From DASXSB01 sp036506275 (GTDB lineage Bacteria > Methylomirabilota > Methylomirabilia > Rokubacteriales > CSP1-6), in assembly GCA_036506275.1 (NCBI GenBank), contig DASXSB010000096.1:1-22998 (forward strand): DNA of 22,998 nt. The letters are read 5' to 3'. Shown here one piece after another: positions 1 to 7,880 of the stretch (position 1 is the stretch's first letter; the number at the start of each line of letters is the position of its first letter). The notes below the pieces were generated by a model, which was given only the letters and a program-made list of their open reading frames with translations, made no database searches and was not told where the DNA came from. Position numbers and translations under genes: made by a program.

Positions 1-2
1 CG

Positions 3-437
3 CTGTGTGTGTCCACGGCGGCGCCGGGGTCGGTCTTCCTCGCCGTGCGTATGGGTCTCTTCCAGAGCGCGGACCGGGGGGCCACCTGGACCGACATGGA
101 AGTCGGCCGCTTCTCGCCGCTCACGTACGCACGCGACGTCACGGTCTCGCCGCACGACGCACGCACGCTCGTCGCCTGCCTCAGCGTGGCCGCGCGCGGC
201 GACGACGGGTCGATTTATCGGAGTCAGGATCTCGGACGCACGTGGCGTCGCCTCGATCACGGGGTGAAGGCGGAGGGAACGATGATGGCGGTAGCCCTCC
301 ATGCCACGGATCCGGCCCAGATCTACGGCGCCACCCGCAGCGGCCAGGTCTTCGACACCCAGGACGGCGGCGCGACGTGGCGCGAGTATCGCTTGCCGGC
401 CGGCGCCCGGGACGTCTACACGATCGCCTGCGCCTGA
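3..437 (+). CDS. BNR/Asp-box beta-propeller protein, 3' end only
   Basis: The reading frame is already open at the window edge, so only the C-terminal part is present. Three Asp-boxes (S-x-D-x-G-x-T-W) are visible: SADRGATW, SQDLGRTW and TQDGGATW, each followed by a short hydrophobic strand. This is the pattern of the sialidase / Ycf48-like / VPS10-like propeller proteins often annotated as WD40/YVTN/BNR-like. Asp-boxes are structural turns in a propeller and do not indicate an enzyme activity, so no reaction can be assigned. No signal peptide can be judged because the N-terminus is missing. The TGA stop at 435-437 is followed by a perfect GC-rich inverted repeat and then the helicase start. 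The gene is certain as coding; its function is unknown. Confidence 0.8.
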   Translation: MCVSTAAPGSVFLAVRMGLFQSADRGATWTDMEVGRFSPLTYARDVTVSPHDARTLVACLSVAARGDDGSIYRSQDLGRTWRRLDHGVKAEGTMMAVALHATDPAQIYGATRSGQVFDTQDGGATWREYRLPAGARDVYTIACA

Positions 438-449
438 AGCGACGGAACG

Positions 450-479
450 GCGCCCCCGACCTGCTATAGTCGGGGGCGC
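450..479 (+). repeat. Perfect 11-bp inverted repeat abutting the helicase start codon
   Basis: Bases 450-460 are exactly complementary to 469-479, with an 8-base loop (461-468). The right arm ends one base before the ATG at 480. There is no T-run after it, so it is not a classical intrinsic terminator. The TATAGT hexamer at 465-470 lies across the loop and the start of the right arm. A transcript reading through from the BNR gene would fold this stem against the start codon; a transcript begun from the TATAGT box would lack it. Confidence 0.7.
465..470 (+). promoter_or_regulatory. Putative -10 element (TATAGT) for a near-leaderless helicase mRNA
   Basis: TATAGT lies 9 bases before the ATG at 480. 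No Shine-Dalgarno purine run sits at the usual place, apart from a G-run belonging to the hairpin arm. A start of transcription about 7 bases after the hexamer would fall at roughly 477-478. No convincing -35 hexamer is visible 16-18 bases upstream. Confidence 0.5.
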
Positions 480-3404
480 ATGACGGCCGATCGGATCCTC
501 GAAGGCCTGAACGAGACGCAACGTCGGGCCGTCACGCACGATGCCGGTCCGCTCTTGATCGTCGCCGGCGCCGGTACCGGCAAGACCACCGTCATCACTC
601 GCCGCATCGCCTACCTCATCGCGGCGCGGAAGGCGCTCCCGCACGAAATCCTCGCCCTCACGTTCACCGACAAGGCCGCCGCCGAGATGGAAGAGCGCGT
701 CGACACGCTGGTGCCGTACGGCTACGCCGACGTGGAAATTTCTACCTTCCACGCCTTCGGCGATCGCCTCCTGCGCGAGCACTCGCTCGAGGTCGGCCTC
801 ACGCCGGATTTCCGCGTGCTGAGCCGCGCCGAGCAGGTGATCTTCTTCCGCGATCGCCTCTTCGAGTTCCCGCTCGAGCGCTATCGGCCGCTCGGCGATC
901 CCACCCGCCACCTGCACGCGATGATCACGCTCATGAGCCGGTGCAAGGACGAGGACATCGCGCCCGCCGAGTACCAGGCGTGCGCGGAGCGGCTGCGCGC
1001 ACAAGCGGCGGCGGCGCCGGGGGACGAGGCGCTCGCCGATGTCGCCGCCGCCCAGACGGAGCTCAGCGCCACGTATGCGAAGTACCAGGAGCTGATGGCG
1101 CGCGAAGGCGCCGTGGACTTCGGCGACCAGATCGTGTACGCGCTCACGCTCCTGCGCACGCGTCCGCACGTGCGCAATGCGTGTCAGCGCCGCTTCCGCT
1201 ACATCCTCGTCGACGAGTTCCAGGACACGAACTACGCCCAGTTCGAGCTGGTGAAGATCATGTCCGCGCGCCACCACAACCTGGCCGTCGTGCTCGACGA
1301 CGACCAGGCCATCTATCGGTGGCGCGGCGCCGCCATCTCGAACGTGCTCGGGTTCCTCGCCCTCCATCCGGAGGCGACGCAGGTCGTGCTCACGGAAAAC
1401 TACCGGTCGCACCAGCGCATCCTCGACGCCGCCTACCGCGTGATCGTCTACAACAATCCGGACCGGCTCGAGGTGAAGAGCGGGATCGACAAGCACCTGG
1501 TGGCCACGGCCGGCGACGACGGCCCCGAGCCCGAGCACCGCCACTACGAGACGGGCACGCAAGAGGCGGACGCGGTCGCCGAGCTCATCCAGGAGCGCGT
1601 GCAGGAGGGCCGCTGGCGATACGACGACGTCGCCATCCTCGTCCGCTCCAACAACGACGCCGACGCGTTCTTGCGATCACTGAACCTGCGCGGAATGCCG
1701 TGGACGTTCTCCGGCAACGCCGGCCTCTATGGGCGCCCGGAGGTGCGGCTGCTGATCTCGTTCCTCCGCACGGTCGCCCATCCCGACGATTCTGTCAGCC
1801 TGCACTACCTGGCGTCGTCCGATCTCTACCAGGTGCCCATCGTCGACCTCACGCGCTGCGCCACCCACGCGGACCGCCGCCATCGCTGGCTCTTCGACGT
1901 CTTTCGCGAGCTGGAGACGATTTCCGAGCTGCGTGACGTCATCGGCGAAGAGGGCCGCGTGGCCATCCGCCAGCTCGTGAGCGACCTCGTGCGCTACATG
2001 GAGCTCGGGCGCGAGATGCCAACGGGGGAGTTGCTCTACCAGTTCCTCGTCGACTCCGGGTGGCTGGCGCGGATGTCGAAGGCGGCCACCGCCCGCGACG
2101 AGGCCGAAGTGCAGAACGTCTCCAAGTTCTTCCGGCGCATCCAGGACGCCTCCCACGCGCTCCGCTACGACAACATCCGGGAGTTCGTGAAGCATCTCGA
2201 CGCCCTCATCGATGCCGGCGAAGACCCCGCCGTCGCCGAGGCCGATGTGGAGACGCCCGCCGTGCGCGTGCTCACCGTGCACAAGGCGAAGGGCCTCGAG
2301 TTCCCCGTCGTCTTTCTCGTCGGCCTCGTGCAGGACAAGTTCCCGTCCCGGCGAAAGGGCGAGCCCCTGGAGCTGCCGGGCGAGCTCATCAAGGAGATCC
2401 TCCCCAGCGGCGACTTCCACCTCCAGGAAGAGCGACGGCTCTTCTACGTGGGAATGACCCGCGCTCGTCGCGAGCTCTATCTCACGAGCGCCCGGGACTA
2501 CGGTGGCGCCCGCGAGCGCAAGGTGAGCCAGTTCGTGCTGGAGGCGCTCGACCTGCCGAAGGACGCGGCGCGCCCGTTCCGAGGCAAGGCGGTGGAGGAG
2601 ATCCGTCGCTTCGCTCCTCCCGCGGAGAGCGATGCCGAGCTGGCGCCCCCGCTCGCCCCCGACCAGGAGCTCTTGATCAGCCACAAGCAGGTCGACGACT
2701 ACGAGACCTGCCCGCTCAAGTACAAGTACGTCCACATCATGCGCGTGCCCATCCTTCGCCATCACAGCGTCGTCTACGGCAACACCATCCACAAAGTGGT
2801 GGAGCATTACCTGAAGCGCCGTGTGGCCGGCAACTACACGAGCCTGGACGACATGCTCGGCATCTACGAGCGCGAGTGGGAGAACCAGGGCTTTCTCACC
2901 TGGCAGCACCAGGAGGCGCGCAAGGCGGCCGGGCGCGACGCCCTCACGCGCTTCTGGCACCAGGCGGAGACGGACGGCGACAAGCCCACGCACATCGAGA
3001 AGGAGTTCGGCTTCAGCGTGGGGCCGAACCGCGTGCGCGGCCGCTTCGATCGCGTGGACGAGGATCTCCTCGGCGCCACCATCGTCGATTACAAGACGAG
3101 CGAGGTGAAGCGGCAGAAGGACGCCGACCGCCGCGCCGCCGAGAGCCTCCAGCTCAAGATCTACGCCCTCGCCTGGCGCGAGATGACGGAACGGCTCCCG
3201 CAGCGCGTGGAGCTGCGCTTCATCGAATCCCAGGTGACCGGTCGCCACACCCCGACGCCCGACGACGTCGCCGAGGCCATCGCCGCCGTGGGCGCGGCCG
3301 CCGACGGTATCCGCGCTCGCCGCTTCGAGGCGACGCCGTCCTACCGCGCCTGTCGCTTCTGCGCGTACAGCCAGATCTGCCCGTTCACCGCCACCCAGGA
3401 GTAA
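480..3404 (+). CDS. UvrD/PcrA-type superfamily 1 helicase fused to a PD-(D/E)XK Fe-S nuclease
   Basis: A 974-residue ATP-dependent DNA helicase-nuclease. The N-terminal part has the UvrD/Rep motor: Q-motif NETQRRAV (11-18), Walker A GAGTGKTT (30-37), motif II VDEFQDTN (D245, E246), motif III-like DDDQAIYRWRGA, and motif VI RRLFYVGMTRAR near 650. The C-terminal part is a RecB/AddB/Cas4-type nuclease with H771, D857 in RFDRVD, and D870-Y-K872. Cysteines C744, C958, C961 and C967 have the C-x2-C-x5-C tail that holds a 4Fe-4S cluster in AddB and Cas4. One polypeptide therefore carries both activities, as in AdnA/AdnB-like proteins. The expected role is processing of DNA ends in recombination repair. 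No partner subunit lies beside it. The ATG at 480 is chosen because the Q-motif follows at once. Confidence 0.93.
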   Translation: MTADRILEGLNETQRRAVTHDAGPLLIVAGAGTGKTTVITRRIAYLIAARKALPHEILALTFTDKAAAEMEERVDTLVPYGYADVEISTFHAFGDRLLREHSLEVGLTPDFRVLSRAEQVIFFRDRLFEFPLERYRPLGDPTRHLHAMITLMSRCKDEDIAPAEYQACAERLRAQAAAAPGDEALADVAAAQTELSATYAKYQELMAREGAVDFGDQIVYALTLLRTRPHVRNACQRRFRYILVDEFQDTNYAQFELVKIMSARHHNLAVVLDDDQAIYRWRGAAISNVLGFLALHPEATQVVLTENYRSHQRILDAAYRVIVYNNPDRLEVKSGIDKHLVATAGDDGPEPEHRHYETGTQEADAVAELIQERVQEGRWRYDDVAILVRSNNDADAFLRSLNLRGMPWTFSGNAGLYGRPEVRLLISFLRTVAHPDDSVSLHYLASSDLYQVPIVDLTRCATHADRRHRWLFDVFRELETISELRDVIGEEGRVAIRQLVSDLVRYMELGREMPTGELLYQFLVDSGWLARMSKAATARDEAEVQNVSKFFRRIQDASHALRYDNIREFVKHLDALIDAGEDPAVAEADVETPAVRVLTVHKAKGLEFPVVFLVGLVQDKFPSRRKGEPLELPGELIKEILPSGDFHLQEERRLFYVGMTRARRELYLTSARDYGGARERKVSQFVLEALDLPKDAARPFRGKAVEEIRRFAPPAESDAELAPPLAPDQELLISHKQVDDYETCPLKYKYVHIMRVPILRHHSVVYGNTIHKVVEHYLKRRVAGNYTSLDDMLGIYEREWENQGFLTWQHQEARKAAGRDALTRFWHQAETDGDKPTHIEKEFGFSVGPNRVRGRFDRVDEDLLGATIVDYKTSEVKRQKDADRRAAESLQLKIYALAWREMTERLPQRVELRFIESQVTGRHTPTPDDVAEAIAAVGAAADGIRARRFEATPSYRACRFCAYSQICPFTATQE

Positions 3405-3413
3405 GCTCCCGCG

Positions 3414-4382
3414 GTGCTTCCGATCGCTCTCGTGCTCGCCGTTCTCATCGGCGCTGGCAGCGCCGCCGCGCAGCCGGCCGGCAAGGTCCACCGCATCGGC
3501 TTCCTCTCCTACGACGCGGAGCCGTCGCCCATGAGCCGGCGCTTCCTCGAGGGACTCCGGGAGCTCGGCTATACCGAAGGCCGCAACTTCGTCATCGAAT
3601 ATCGTTCCGCGGACGGTCGCAGTGATCGACTCCCGCAGCTGGCGGCCGACCTCGTGAAGGCGAGGATGGACGTGATCGTGACGCGTGGGACGGCGGCCAC
3701 CATCGCCGCCCGGGACGCCACGCGGAGCGTCCCCATCGTGTTCGGCTCCGCCGGCGTCCCCGTGGAAAAGGGGATCGCGGCCAGCCTCGCGCATCCAGGT
3801 GGCAACGTGACCGGCTCCGCGCTGCATGCGGGACTGAGCAAGACGCTGGAAGTCCTCAAGCAGGCCGTTCCCGGCGCTGTCCAGGTGATGCACCTCTATG
3901 ACTCCTCCGCGTTCGGCCCCGCGTCGTTCCGCGAGGCAAACTTGAAGGCGACGCAATCTCACGCGCTCTCGCTCGGCGTCAAGCTCCAGTCGGTTGCGCT
4001 CGTGGAGCCCCAGGGCGCGGCGACGATCTTCGACAAGCTCGATCGCGGCACCGACGGGGTGGTGCTGGAGAACGCCGGCCTCGTCGCCGCGAAGCGCGAA
4101 CAGCTCTGTCGTCTCGCGGTGGAACGCAGGCTCCCCGCCGTGGGCCGCGGACGCCTCTTCCCGGATGCCGGGTGCCTCGCGTCGTACGGCGAGGACGTGG
4201 GCGAGATGTACCACCGCGCCGCCTACTTCGTGGACAGGATCCTCAAGGGCGCAAAGCCCGGCGATCTGCCGATCGAGCGCGCGACGAAGTTCGAGCTGGT
4301 CGTCAATCGCAAGACGGCGAGGGCGCTCGGCCTCACGATCCCGCCCGAGCTCCTGCTGCGCGCCGACGACGTCATCGACTGA
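3414..4382 (+). CDS. ABC transporter solute-binding protein (ABC_sub_bind / TrpX-like family)
   Basis: A 322-residue periplasmic binding protein. A GTG start gives a short hydrophobic signal peptide ending near SAAAQ, and AGGAG inside the end of the helicase gene (3398-3402) can serve as Shine-Dalgarno. The mature part reads KVHRIGFLSY, FLEGLRELGYTEGRNFVIEYR, then DVIVTRGTAATIAARDAT and SVPIVFG, ending VNRKTARALGLTIPPELLLRADDVI. These are hallmark segments of the ABC_sub_bind family. It begins 9 bases after the helicase stop, so the two are probably cotranscribed, although no functional link is evident. No permease or ATPase gene lies nearby. Orphan members like this are very numerous in some soil bacteria. 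The ligand cannot be predicted from sequence. Confidence 0.9.
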   Translation: MLPIALVLAVLIGAGSAAAQPAGKVHRIGFLSYDAEPSPMSRRFLEGLRELGYTEGRNFVIEYRSADGRSDRLPQLAADLVKARMDVIVTRGTAATIAARDATRSVPIVFGSAGVPVEKGIAASLAHPGGNVTGSALHAGLSKTLEVLKQAVPGAVQVMHLYDSSAFGPASFREANLKATQSHALSLGVKLQSVALVEPQGAATIFDKLDRGTDGVVLENAGLVAAKREQLCRLAVERRLPAVGRGRLFPDAGCLASYGEDVGEMYHRAAYFVDRILKGAKPGDLPIERATKFELVVNRKTARALGLTIPPELLLRADDVID

Positions 4383-4424
4383 CGGGGACGTGCCGCTTCG
4401 ACGGCGACGGCAACGAGCGCGGTG

Positions 4425-4430
4425 TATCGT
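4425..4430 (+). promoter_or_regulatory. Possible -10 element (TATCGT) upstream of the HugZ-like gene
   Basis: A TANNNT hexamer lies 48 bases before the ATG at 4479. A transcript from here would include the GAAGGA Shine-Dalgarno. The match is modest and no -35 element is evident. Confidence 0.25.
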
Positions 4431-4478
4431 GACGATGTCCACGGTCATGCGGCAGCGAAGCGGAAGAAGGATACGCCG

Positions 4479-5264
4479 ATGAATCGCCACGCCGGCCCGC
4501 CGGCCTCCAGCAACGCTCCTGTCGTGCCCGAGCCCAGCTACGCGGAGCGCGCGCGCACGCTCCTCCACGTCGGGCGCACGGGCTCGCTGGCCACGCTGTC
4601 ACGGAAGCATCCGGGCCATCCGTTCGCGTCGGTGATGCCGTACGCGCTCGATGGGCGGGGGCGCCCGCTGTTCCTCATCAGCGCCATGGCCATGCACACG
4701 CACAATCTGGAATCCGATCCGCGCGCGAGCCTGCTCGTGACGCAGCCGGAGTGGACGGGCGATCCCCTGGCGGCGGGGCGCGTCACGCTGATGGGTACCG
4801 CGCAGCGTCTGGCCGGGGCTGACGCGGGCGCGGCGCGGACGGCCTACCTCGCCCGTCACGAGCGCGCCTCGTACTGGGTGGATTTCGAGGACTTCGCGTT
4901 CTGGCGCCTCGATCTCGTCGACGTCTACTTCGTGGGCGGCTTCGCGGCCATGGACTGGCTCGATGCCGCCACCTACGGCGCCGCCACCCCCGACCCGCTC
5001 GCCGACGCCGCGCCCGGCATCCTCGAGCACATGAACAGCGATCACGCCGACGCGCTCGTCGCGTACGCGCGCGCCTTCGGCGGCGTGACGGCGGAGGAGG
5101 CGACGATGGTGGCGGTCGATCGTCTGGGGTTCAGGCTGCGCGTCCGGGAGGGAGAGCGGCTGCACGCCGTGCGCATCCCGTTCCCGCGCGAGGTCACGAG
5201 CGCCGGCGAATGCCGCACGGTTCTCATCGAGATGCTGGCGGTGGCGCGCGCCCGCCCGACGTAG
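4479..5264 (+). CDS. HugZ-like pyridoxamine-phosphate-oxidase-fold protein with DUF2470 domain
   Basis: A 261-residue protein of the split-barrel flavin/haem family. The N-terminal part (about 18-165) has the PNPOx fold signature: YAERARTLLHVGRTGSLATL, then FASVMPYALDGRGRPLFLIS, SDPRASLLV and RVTLMGTAQRL. The C-terminal part (about 175-258) is DUF2470, starting ILEHMNSDHADALVAYARAF. This two-domain layout is that of HugZ-type haem-utilisation proteins and plant glutamyl-tRNA reductase binding proteins, so haem or FMN handling in the cytosol is likely. The ATG at 4479 is preferred over an in-frame GTG at 4422 because AAGAAGGA (4464-4471) sits 7 bases before it and the homology starts only after this Met. 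No iron or haem transport genes lie next to it. The stop is 1 base from the end of the convergent response regulator. Confidence 0.87.
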   Translation: MNRHAGPPASSNAPVVPEPSYAERARTLLHVGRTGSLATLSRKHPGHPFASVMPYALDGRGRPLFLISAMAMHTHNLESDPRASLLVTQPEWTGDPLAAGRVTLMGTAQRLAGADAGAARTAYLARHERASYWVDFEDFAFWRLDLVDVYFVGGFAAMDWLDAATYGAATPDPLADAAPGILEHMNSDHADALVAYARAFGGVTAEEATMVAVDRLGFRLRVREGERLHAVRIPFPREVTSAGECRTVLIEMLAVARARPT

Positions 5265-5265
5265 C

Positions 5266-5694
5266 TCACGACGCGCTGATCAGTCTCCTGATCTCGGCGA
5301 GGACGTGCTCGGGCAGACACGGCTTGATGAGATAGACGTCGCAGCCGGCAGCCTTGGCGGCGCCCTCCGCTCCTTTCAAGGCGTGTCCGCTCACGGCCAG
5401 GATCGGAATGCTCTTCGTCCGCTCGTCCGCCTTCAGGCGCCGGCACGCCTCCCAGCCGTCGATGTCCGGCATGCTCAGATCGAGGACGATCGCGTCGGGA
5501 ACGCGCGCGAACGCCTCCTCCAGCGCCTCCCGGCCGTTGGTGGCGGTGACGACGTGCATGCCGTAATGAACGAGGAACTCACGGTACATCTCCCGGTTGT
5601 CCTCGACGTCGTCGGCGACGAGGACGATCGGCGCGCGCGGGGCGGGCCTCTTCCGTGCGCCACGTGCGCCGCGTGGGTTGCGCGTTGACCCCAT
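5266..5694 (-). CDS. Single-domain CheY-like response regulator
   Basis: A 142-residue protein made of one receiver domain after a basic, Arg/Pro-rich tail of about 22 residues. The phosphorylation set is complete: acidic pair D28-D29 in VLVADDVEDN, phosphoacceptor D72 in IVLDLSMPDIDGWEA, S102 in AVSGHA, and K124 in YLIKPC. There is no output domain, so it probably acts through a partner, as CheY or a phosphorelay carrier does. No histidine kinase is in the window. An upstream in-frame start at 5775 would add 27 low-complexity residues. The ATG at 5694 is preferred because a TAGATT hexamer lies 7 bases before it, which suits a leaderless mRNA. Confidence 0.88.
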   Translation of the reverse strand: MGSTRNPRGARGARKRPAPRAPIVLVADDVEDNREMYREFLVHYGMHVVTATNGREALEEAFARVPDAIVLDLSMPDIDGWEACRRLKADERTKSIPILAVSGHALKGAEGAAKAAGCDVYLIKPCLPEHVLAEIRRLISAS

Positions 5695-5701
5695 GTACGT
5701 G

Positions 5702-5707
5702 AATCTA
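5702..5707 (-). promoter_or_regulatory. Putative -10 element (TAGATT) for a leaderless response-regulator mRNA
   Basis: Read on the minus strand, TAGATT is 7 bases before the ATG at 5694. No Shine-Dalgarno sequence intervenes, and no good -35 is found at 17 bases. It is one of a series of TANNNT boxes at this position in the window. Confidence 0.5.
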
Positions 5708-5750
5708 CACACACTGTCCAATGGGGGCGACGGGAGAGGGCGAGCGGGGG

Positions 5751-6116
5751 CTAGAACCCGGCCTTGCGCATGCAAGTCCGGTAGGCGGCCTGATACAAGG
5801 GATCCTTGGCGCCTTCGGCGTCCATCCCTTCGAGCTGCGGGTCCCGCGATTGACTGATCCTTCCCGTGGCGTCGGTCGGCTCCTTGCCCTGGCGGGCGCT
5901 CACGGCGCGGCCCTGATCCTTGGGGGTGGGCGAGGCCGCGCTCGGCGACGCGCTGCCGCCCTTCACGGCATCGCGGGCGGCGGCGTTGCAGCTCGCGAAG
6001 TCAGCCGCGGTCGGGGTGGCCGCATGAGCACTGCCCCACGCGGCGGCCGTGACGAGGGCGATGGCCGATAGACCAGTGAGTCGCATGGGTTTCGGGAGGT
6101 GCAGCCGTCGTGCCAT
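5751..6116 (-). CDS. Small secreted protein with two cysteines, function unknown
   Basis: A 121-residue protein with a clear Sec signal peptide: a basic N-region (ARRLHLPKPMR), a hydrophobic stretch (LTGLSAIALVTAAAWG) and cleavage after AHA. The mature part is a little over 90 residues, with an Ala/Ser/Pro/Gln-rich low-complexity middle and two cysteines, one near each end (FASCNAA and YRTCMRKAGF), that could form a disulphide after export. I do not recognise a named family. Starts at 6146, 6116 and 6086 are all in frame. I chose 6116 because CGGAG lies just before it and it leaves a normal signal peptide. It precedes the response regulator on the same strand by 56 bases, which suggests but does not prove a link. 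Confidence 0.65.
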   Translation of the reverse strand: MARRLHLPKPMRLTGLSAIALVTAAAWGSAHAATPTAADFASCNAAARDAVKGGSASPSAASPTPKDQGRAVSARQGKEPTDATGRISQSRDPQLEGMDAEGAKDPLYQAAYRTCMRKAGF

Positions 6117-6186
6117 CGAACTCCGGAATGGCGGGGCAGGCCACAAAGCTCAGGGATTCGAGGCCGATGAGGCAAAGTAAACGTTG

Positions 6187-7047
6187 ATGCGCTGCGCCGG
6201 AAATTCACGTCGTCTCCTGGGGACAGTCGCCCTGGTGGTGGCGGCCCTGTTCACCGCGTGCGCGACGAAGACCGCGCCCGTCGAGTACAAGGGCTCCGGA
6301 GGGCCCGTGGCGTGGGTCGTCGACAACCCCACCGTACAGTTCTACCCGAACAACCGGCTGAAGTGGCTCTATCGGTTGCGGCTGCAGGAGACGGCGGGCA
6401 TCGGCGTCGTGCTCACCCACGTGAGCCGCGTGACGAGCGGATACGGCGTCAACACCACCACCGCCGAGCGCAACATCGACCTCGTGCTGGCGCCGCGCGA
6501 GGAGCTGACCTTGACGTGCGCGCAGTCGATCATCTCGCGTACGCCTTCGGCGACCGCCGGGCGCTACGAGGTCAACGTCGTGCAGCGCTACTCGGGCAAG
6601 GACGCGCGCGGGCGCCCCTTCACGTTCACCACCGACATCACCCTCGACCGCTGGGTCCCCGCGCGCGAGGCGCGCGTGCTCGACTTCGCGCGCGTGACGG
6701 CCCGGTCGGGAGGATCGGCCGGGCTTTCCTGCGAGACCATTCCCGACGAGACGCGGGTGTTCGACCTCCGGCGCCACACCGCCGTCCACCTCCTCGTCGC
6801 CGTCGACAACACGCGCACCCGCATCCCGATCCGAACGCGCTGGCTCAGCCCGCGGGGCCGCGAGGTGAGGGTCATCACCGGCGTGATCCGCACGGACGAG
6901 TTTTCGAGCACGGAAGCGTTCATCCACACCACCCACAGCGTGCCCACGTCGCTCATGGCCCGCGAGCTCGGCGCCTGGAAGGTCGAGCTCTATCTCGAGG
7001 GCAAGCCGGAGGGCGTCTATCCGTTCGAGGTCTGGCGCGAGCCCTGA
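6187..7047 (+). CDS. Putative lipoprotein or secreted protein, function unknown
   Basis: A 286-residue protein. The N-terminus has basic residues (NSRR), a hydrophobic core (LLGTVALVVAALF) and TAC with Cys25, which resembles a lipobox though Phe at -3 is not ideal. The rest is rich in beta-strand-like alternation (for example LKWLYRLRLQETAGIGVVLTHVSRV and RYEVNVVQRYSG) and ends GAWKVELYLEGKPEGVYPFEVWREP, which looks like an immunoglobulin-like or other beta-sandwich domain. I do not recognise a family. The ATG at 6187 is preceded directly by an in-frame TTG at 6184 that could also be used. It is divergent from the small secreted protein across 70 bases, and 47 bases upstream of the dehydrogenase gene, which has its own start signals. 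Confidence 0.7.
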   Translation: MRCAGNSRRLLGTVALVVAALFTACATKTAPVEYKGSGGPVAWVVDNPTVQFYPNNRLKWLYRLRLQETAGIGVVLTHVSRVTSGYGVNTTTAERNIDLVLAPREELTLTCAQSIISRTPSATAGRYEVNVVQRYSGKDARGRPFTFTTDITLDRWVPAREARVLDFARVTARSGGSAGLSCETIPDETRVFDLRRHTAVHLLVAVDNTRTRIPIRTRWLSPRGREVRVITGVIRTDEFSSTEAFIHTTHSVPTSLMARELGAWKVELYLEGKPEGVYPFEVWREP

Positions 7048-7081
7048 GCGCGCGACCCGGGCATCACCGCCCGGTTCACGG

Positions 7082-7087
7082 TAGTCT
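7082..7087 (+). promoter_or_regulatory. Putative -10 element (TAGTCT) for a leaderless dehydrogenase mRNA
   Basis: TAGTCT is 7 bases before the ATG at 7095. The bases between hexamer and start contain no real Shine-Dalgarno, only AGG. The -35 region is not recognisable. Confidence 0.45.
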
Positions 7088-7094
7088 AGGCGCC

Positions 7095-7871
7095 ATGCCG
7101 TACGCCCCCTTCGACCTCACGGGCAAGGTCGTGCTCATCACCGGTGGCAACAGCGGCATCGGTCTCGGTATGGCGGACGCGGTGGCGGCGGCGGGCGCCG
7201 CCGTCTGCATCTGGGGCACGAGCGAGGCGAAGAACGCGGCCGCCGCCGATGCCCTCGGCAAGCACGGCGGCCGCGTGCTCGCGCTCGCCTGCGACGTCGC
7301 CGACGAGGCCGCCGTCGATCGCGCGTTCGCGGAAACGATAACGACCTTCAGGCGCGTCGACGCGTGCTTCGTGAACGCGGGAGTCAGCGGCCGCGCCGGC
7401 GGCCAGTCCTTCACGGAGATGACGACCGAGGAATGGCGGCGGGTCATGAGCGTCAATCTCGACGGCGCGTTCTTCACGCTCCGCGCGGCCGCCCGTCACA
7501 TGACGTCACGGCCGGGAGGCGGCTCGCTCGTCGTCACCGCGAGCCTCGCTGCCATCTCCGGCCAGGCGCGCGGCGAGCACTATGCCGCCACCAAGGGCGG
7601 CATCATCTCCATGATGAAGGCGCTCGCGGTCGAGTTCGCCCGCCACGGAATCCGCGCCAACGCGATCCTCCCGGGATGGATCGACACGCCAATGACCGCG
7701 CGCGCGTTGCGCTGGGACAAGTTCGTGGAGCGCGTGCTGCCGCGCGTGCCCGCCCGTCGCTGGGGAACGGCCGGGGATTTCGGCGGCATCGCCGTCTACC
7801 TGACGAGCGATGCCAGCGCCTACCACACGGGCGACACCTTCATCATCGACGGCGGCTACTCGATCTTCTGA
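7095..7871 (+). CDS. Short-chain dehydrogenase/reductase (classical SDR)
   Basis: A 258-residue NAD(P)-dependent oxidoreductase. The Rossmann dinucleotide motif TGGNSGIG is at 16-23, NAG occurs in ACFVNAGVSG, the catalytic Ser lies in VVTASLAAISG, and the catalytic Tyr and Lys are in HYAATKGG. The C-terminus FIIDGGYSIF is typical of the family. Length matches a classical SDR. The substrate is probably a hydroxyl/keto pair on a small or cyclic molecule, but it cannot be narrowed. A flavoprotein gene follows after 9 bases, so the two almost certainly form an operon and may oxidise the same compound in sequence. An open frame runs far upstream through the lipoprotein gene, but the ATG at 7095 matches the start of the SDR fold. 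Confidence 0.93.
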   Translation: MPYAPFDLTGKVVLITGGNSGIGLGMADAVAAAGAAVCIWGTSEAKNAAAADALGKHGGRVLALACDVADEAAVDRAFAETITTFRRVDACFVNAGVSGRAGGQSFTEMTTEEWRRVMSVNLDGAFFTLRAAARHMTSRPGGGSLVVTASLAAISGQARGEHYAATKGGIISMMKALAVEFARHGIRANAILPGWIDTPMTARALRWDKFVERVLPRVPARRWGTAGDFGGIAVYLTSDASAYHTGDTFIIDGGYSIF

Positions 7872-7880
7872 GGAGGACCC

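Noticed and set aside
4422..4478. GTG start 19 codons upstream for the HugZ-like protein
   Set aside because: The extra residues are not family-like and the ATG at 4479 has a better Shine-Dalgarno.
1677..4568. A 963-codon open frame antisense to the helicase and solute-binding genes
   Set aside because: It crosses two well-supported genes on the other strand, has strongly biased low-complexity composition (His/Arg/Glu/Val-rich) and shows no domain. It is the usual codon shadow in very GC-rich DNA.
6258..7094. Upstream extension of the SDR frame through the lipoprotein gene
   Set aside because: The peptide is Arg/His/Ala-rich and the SDR fold begins just after ATG 7095.
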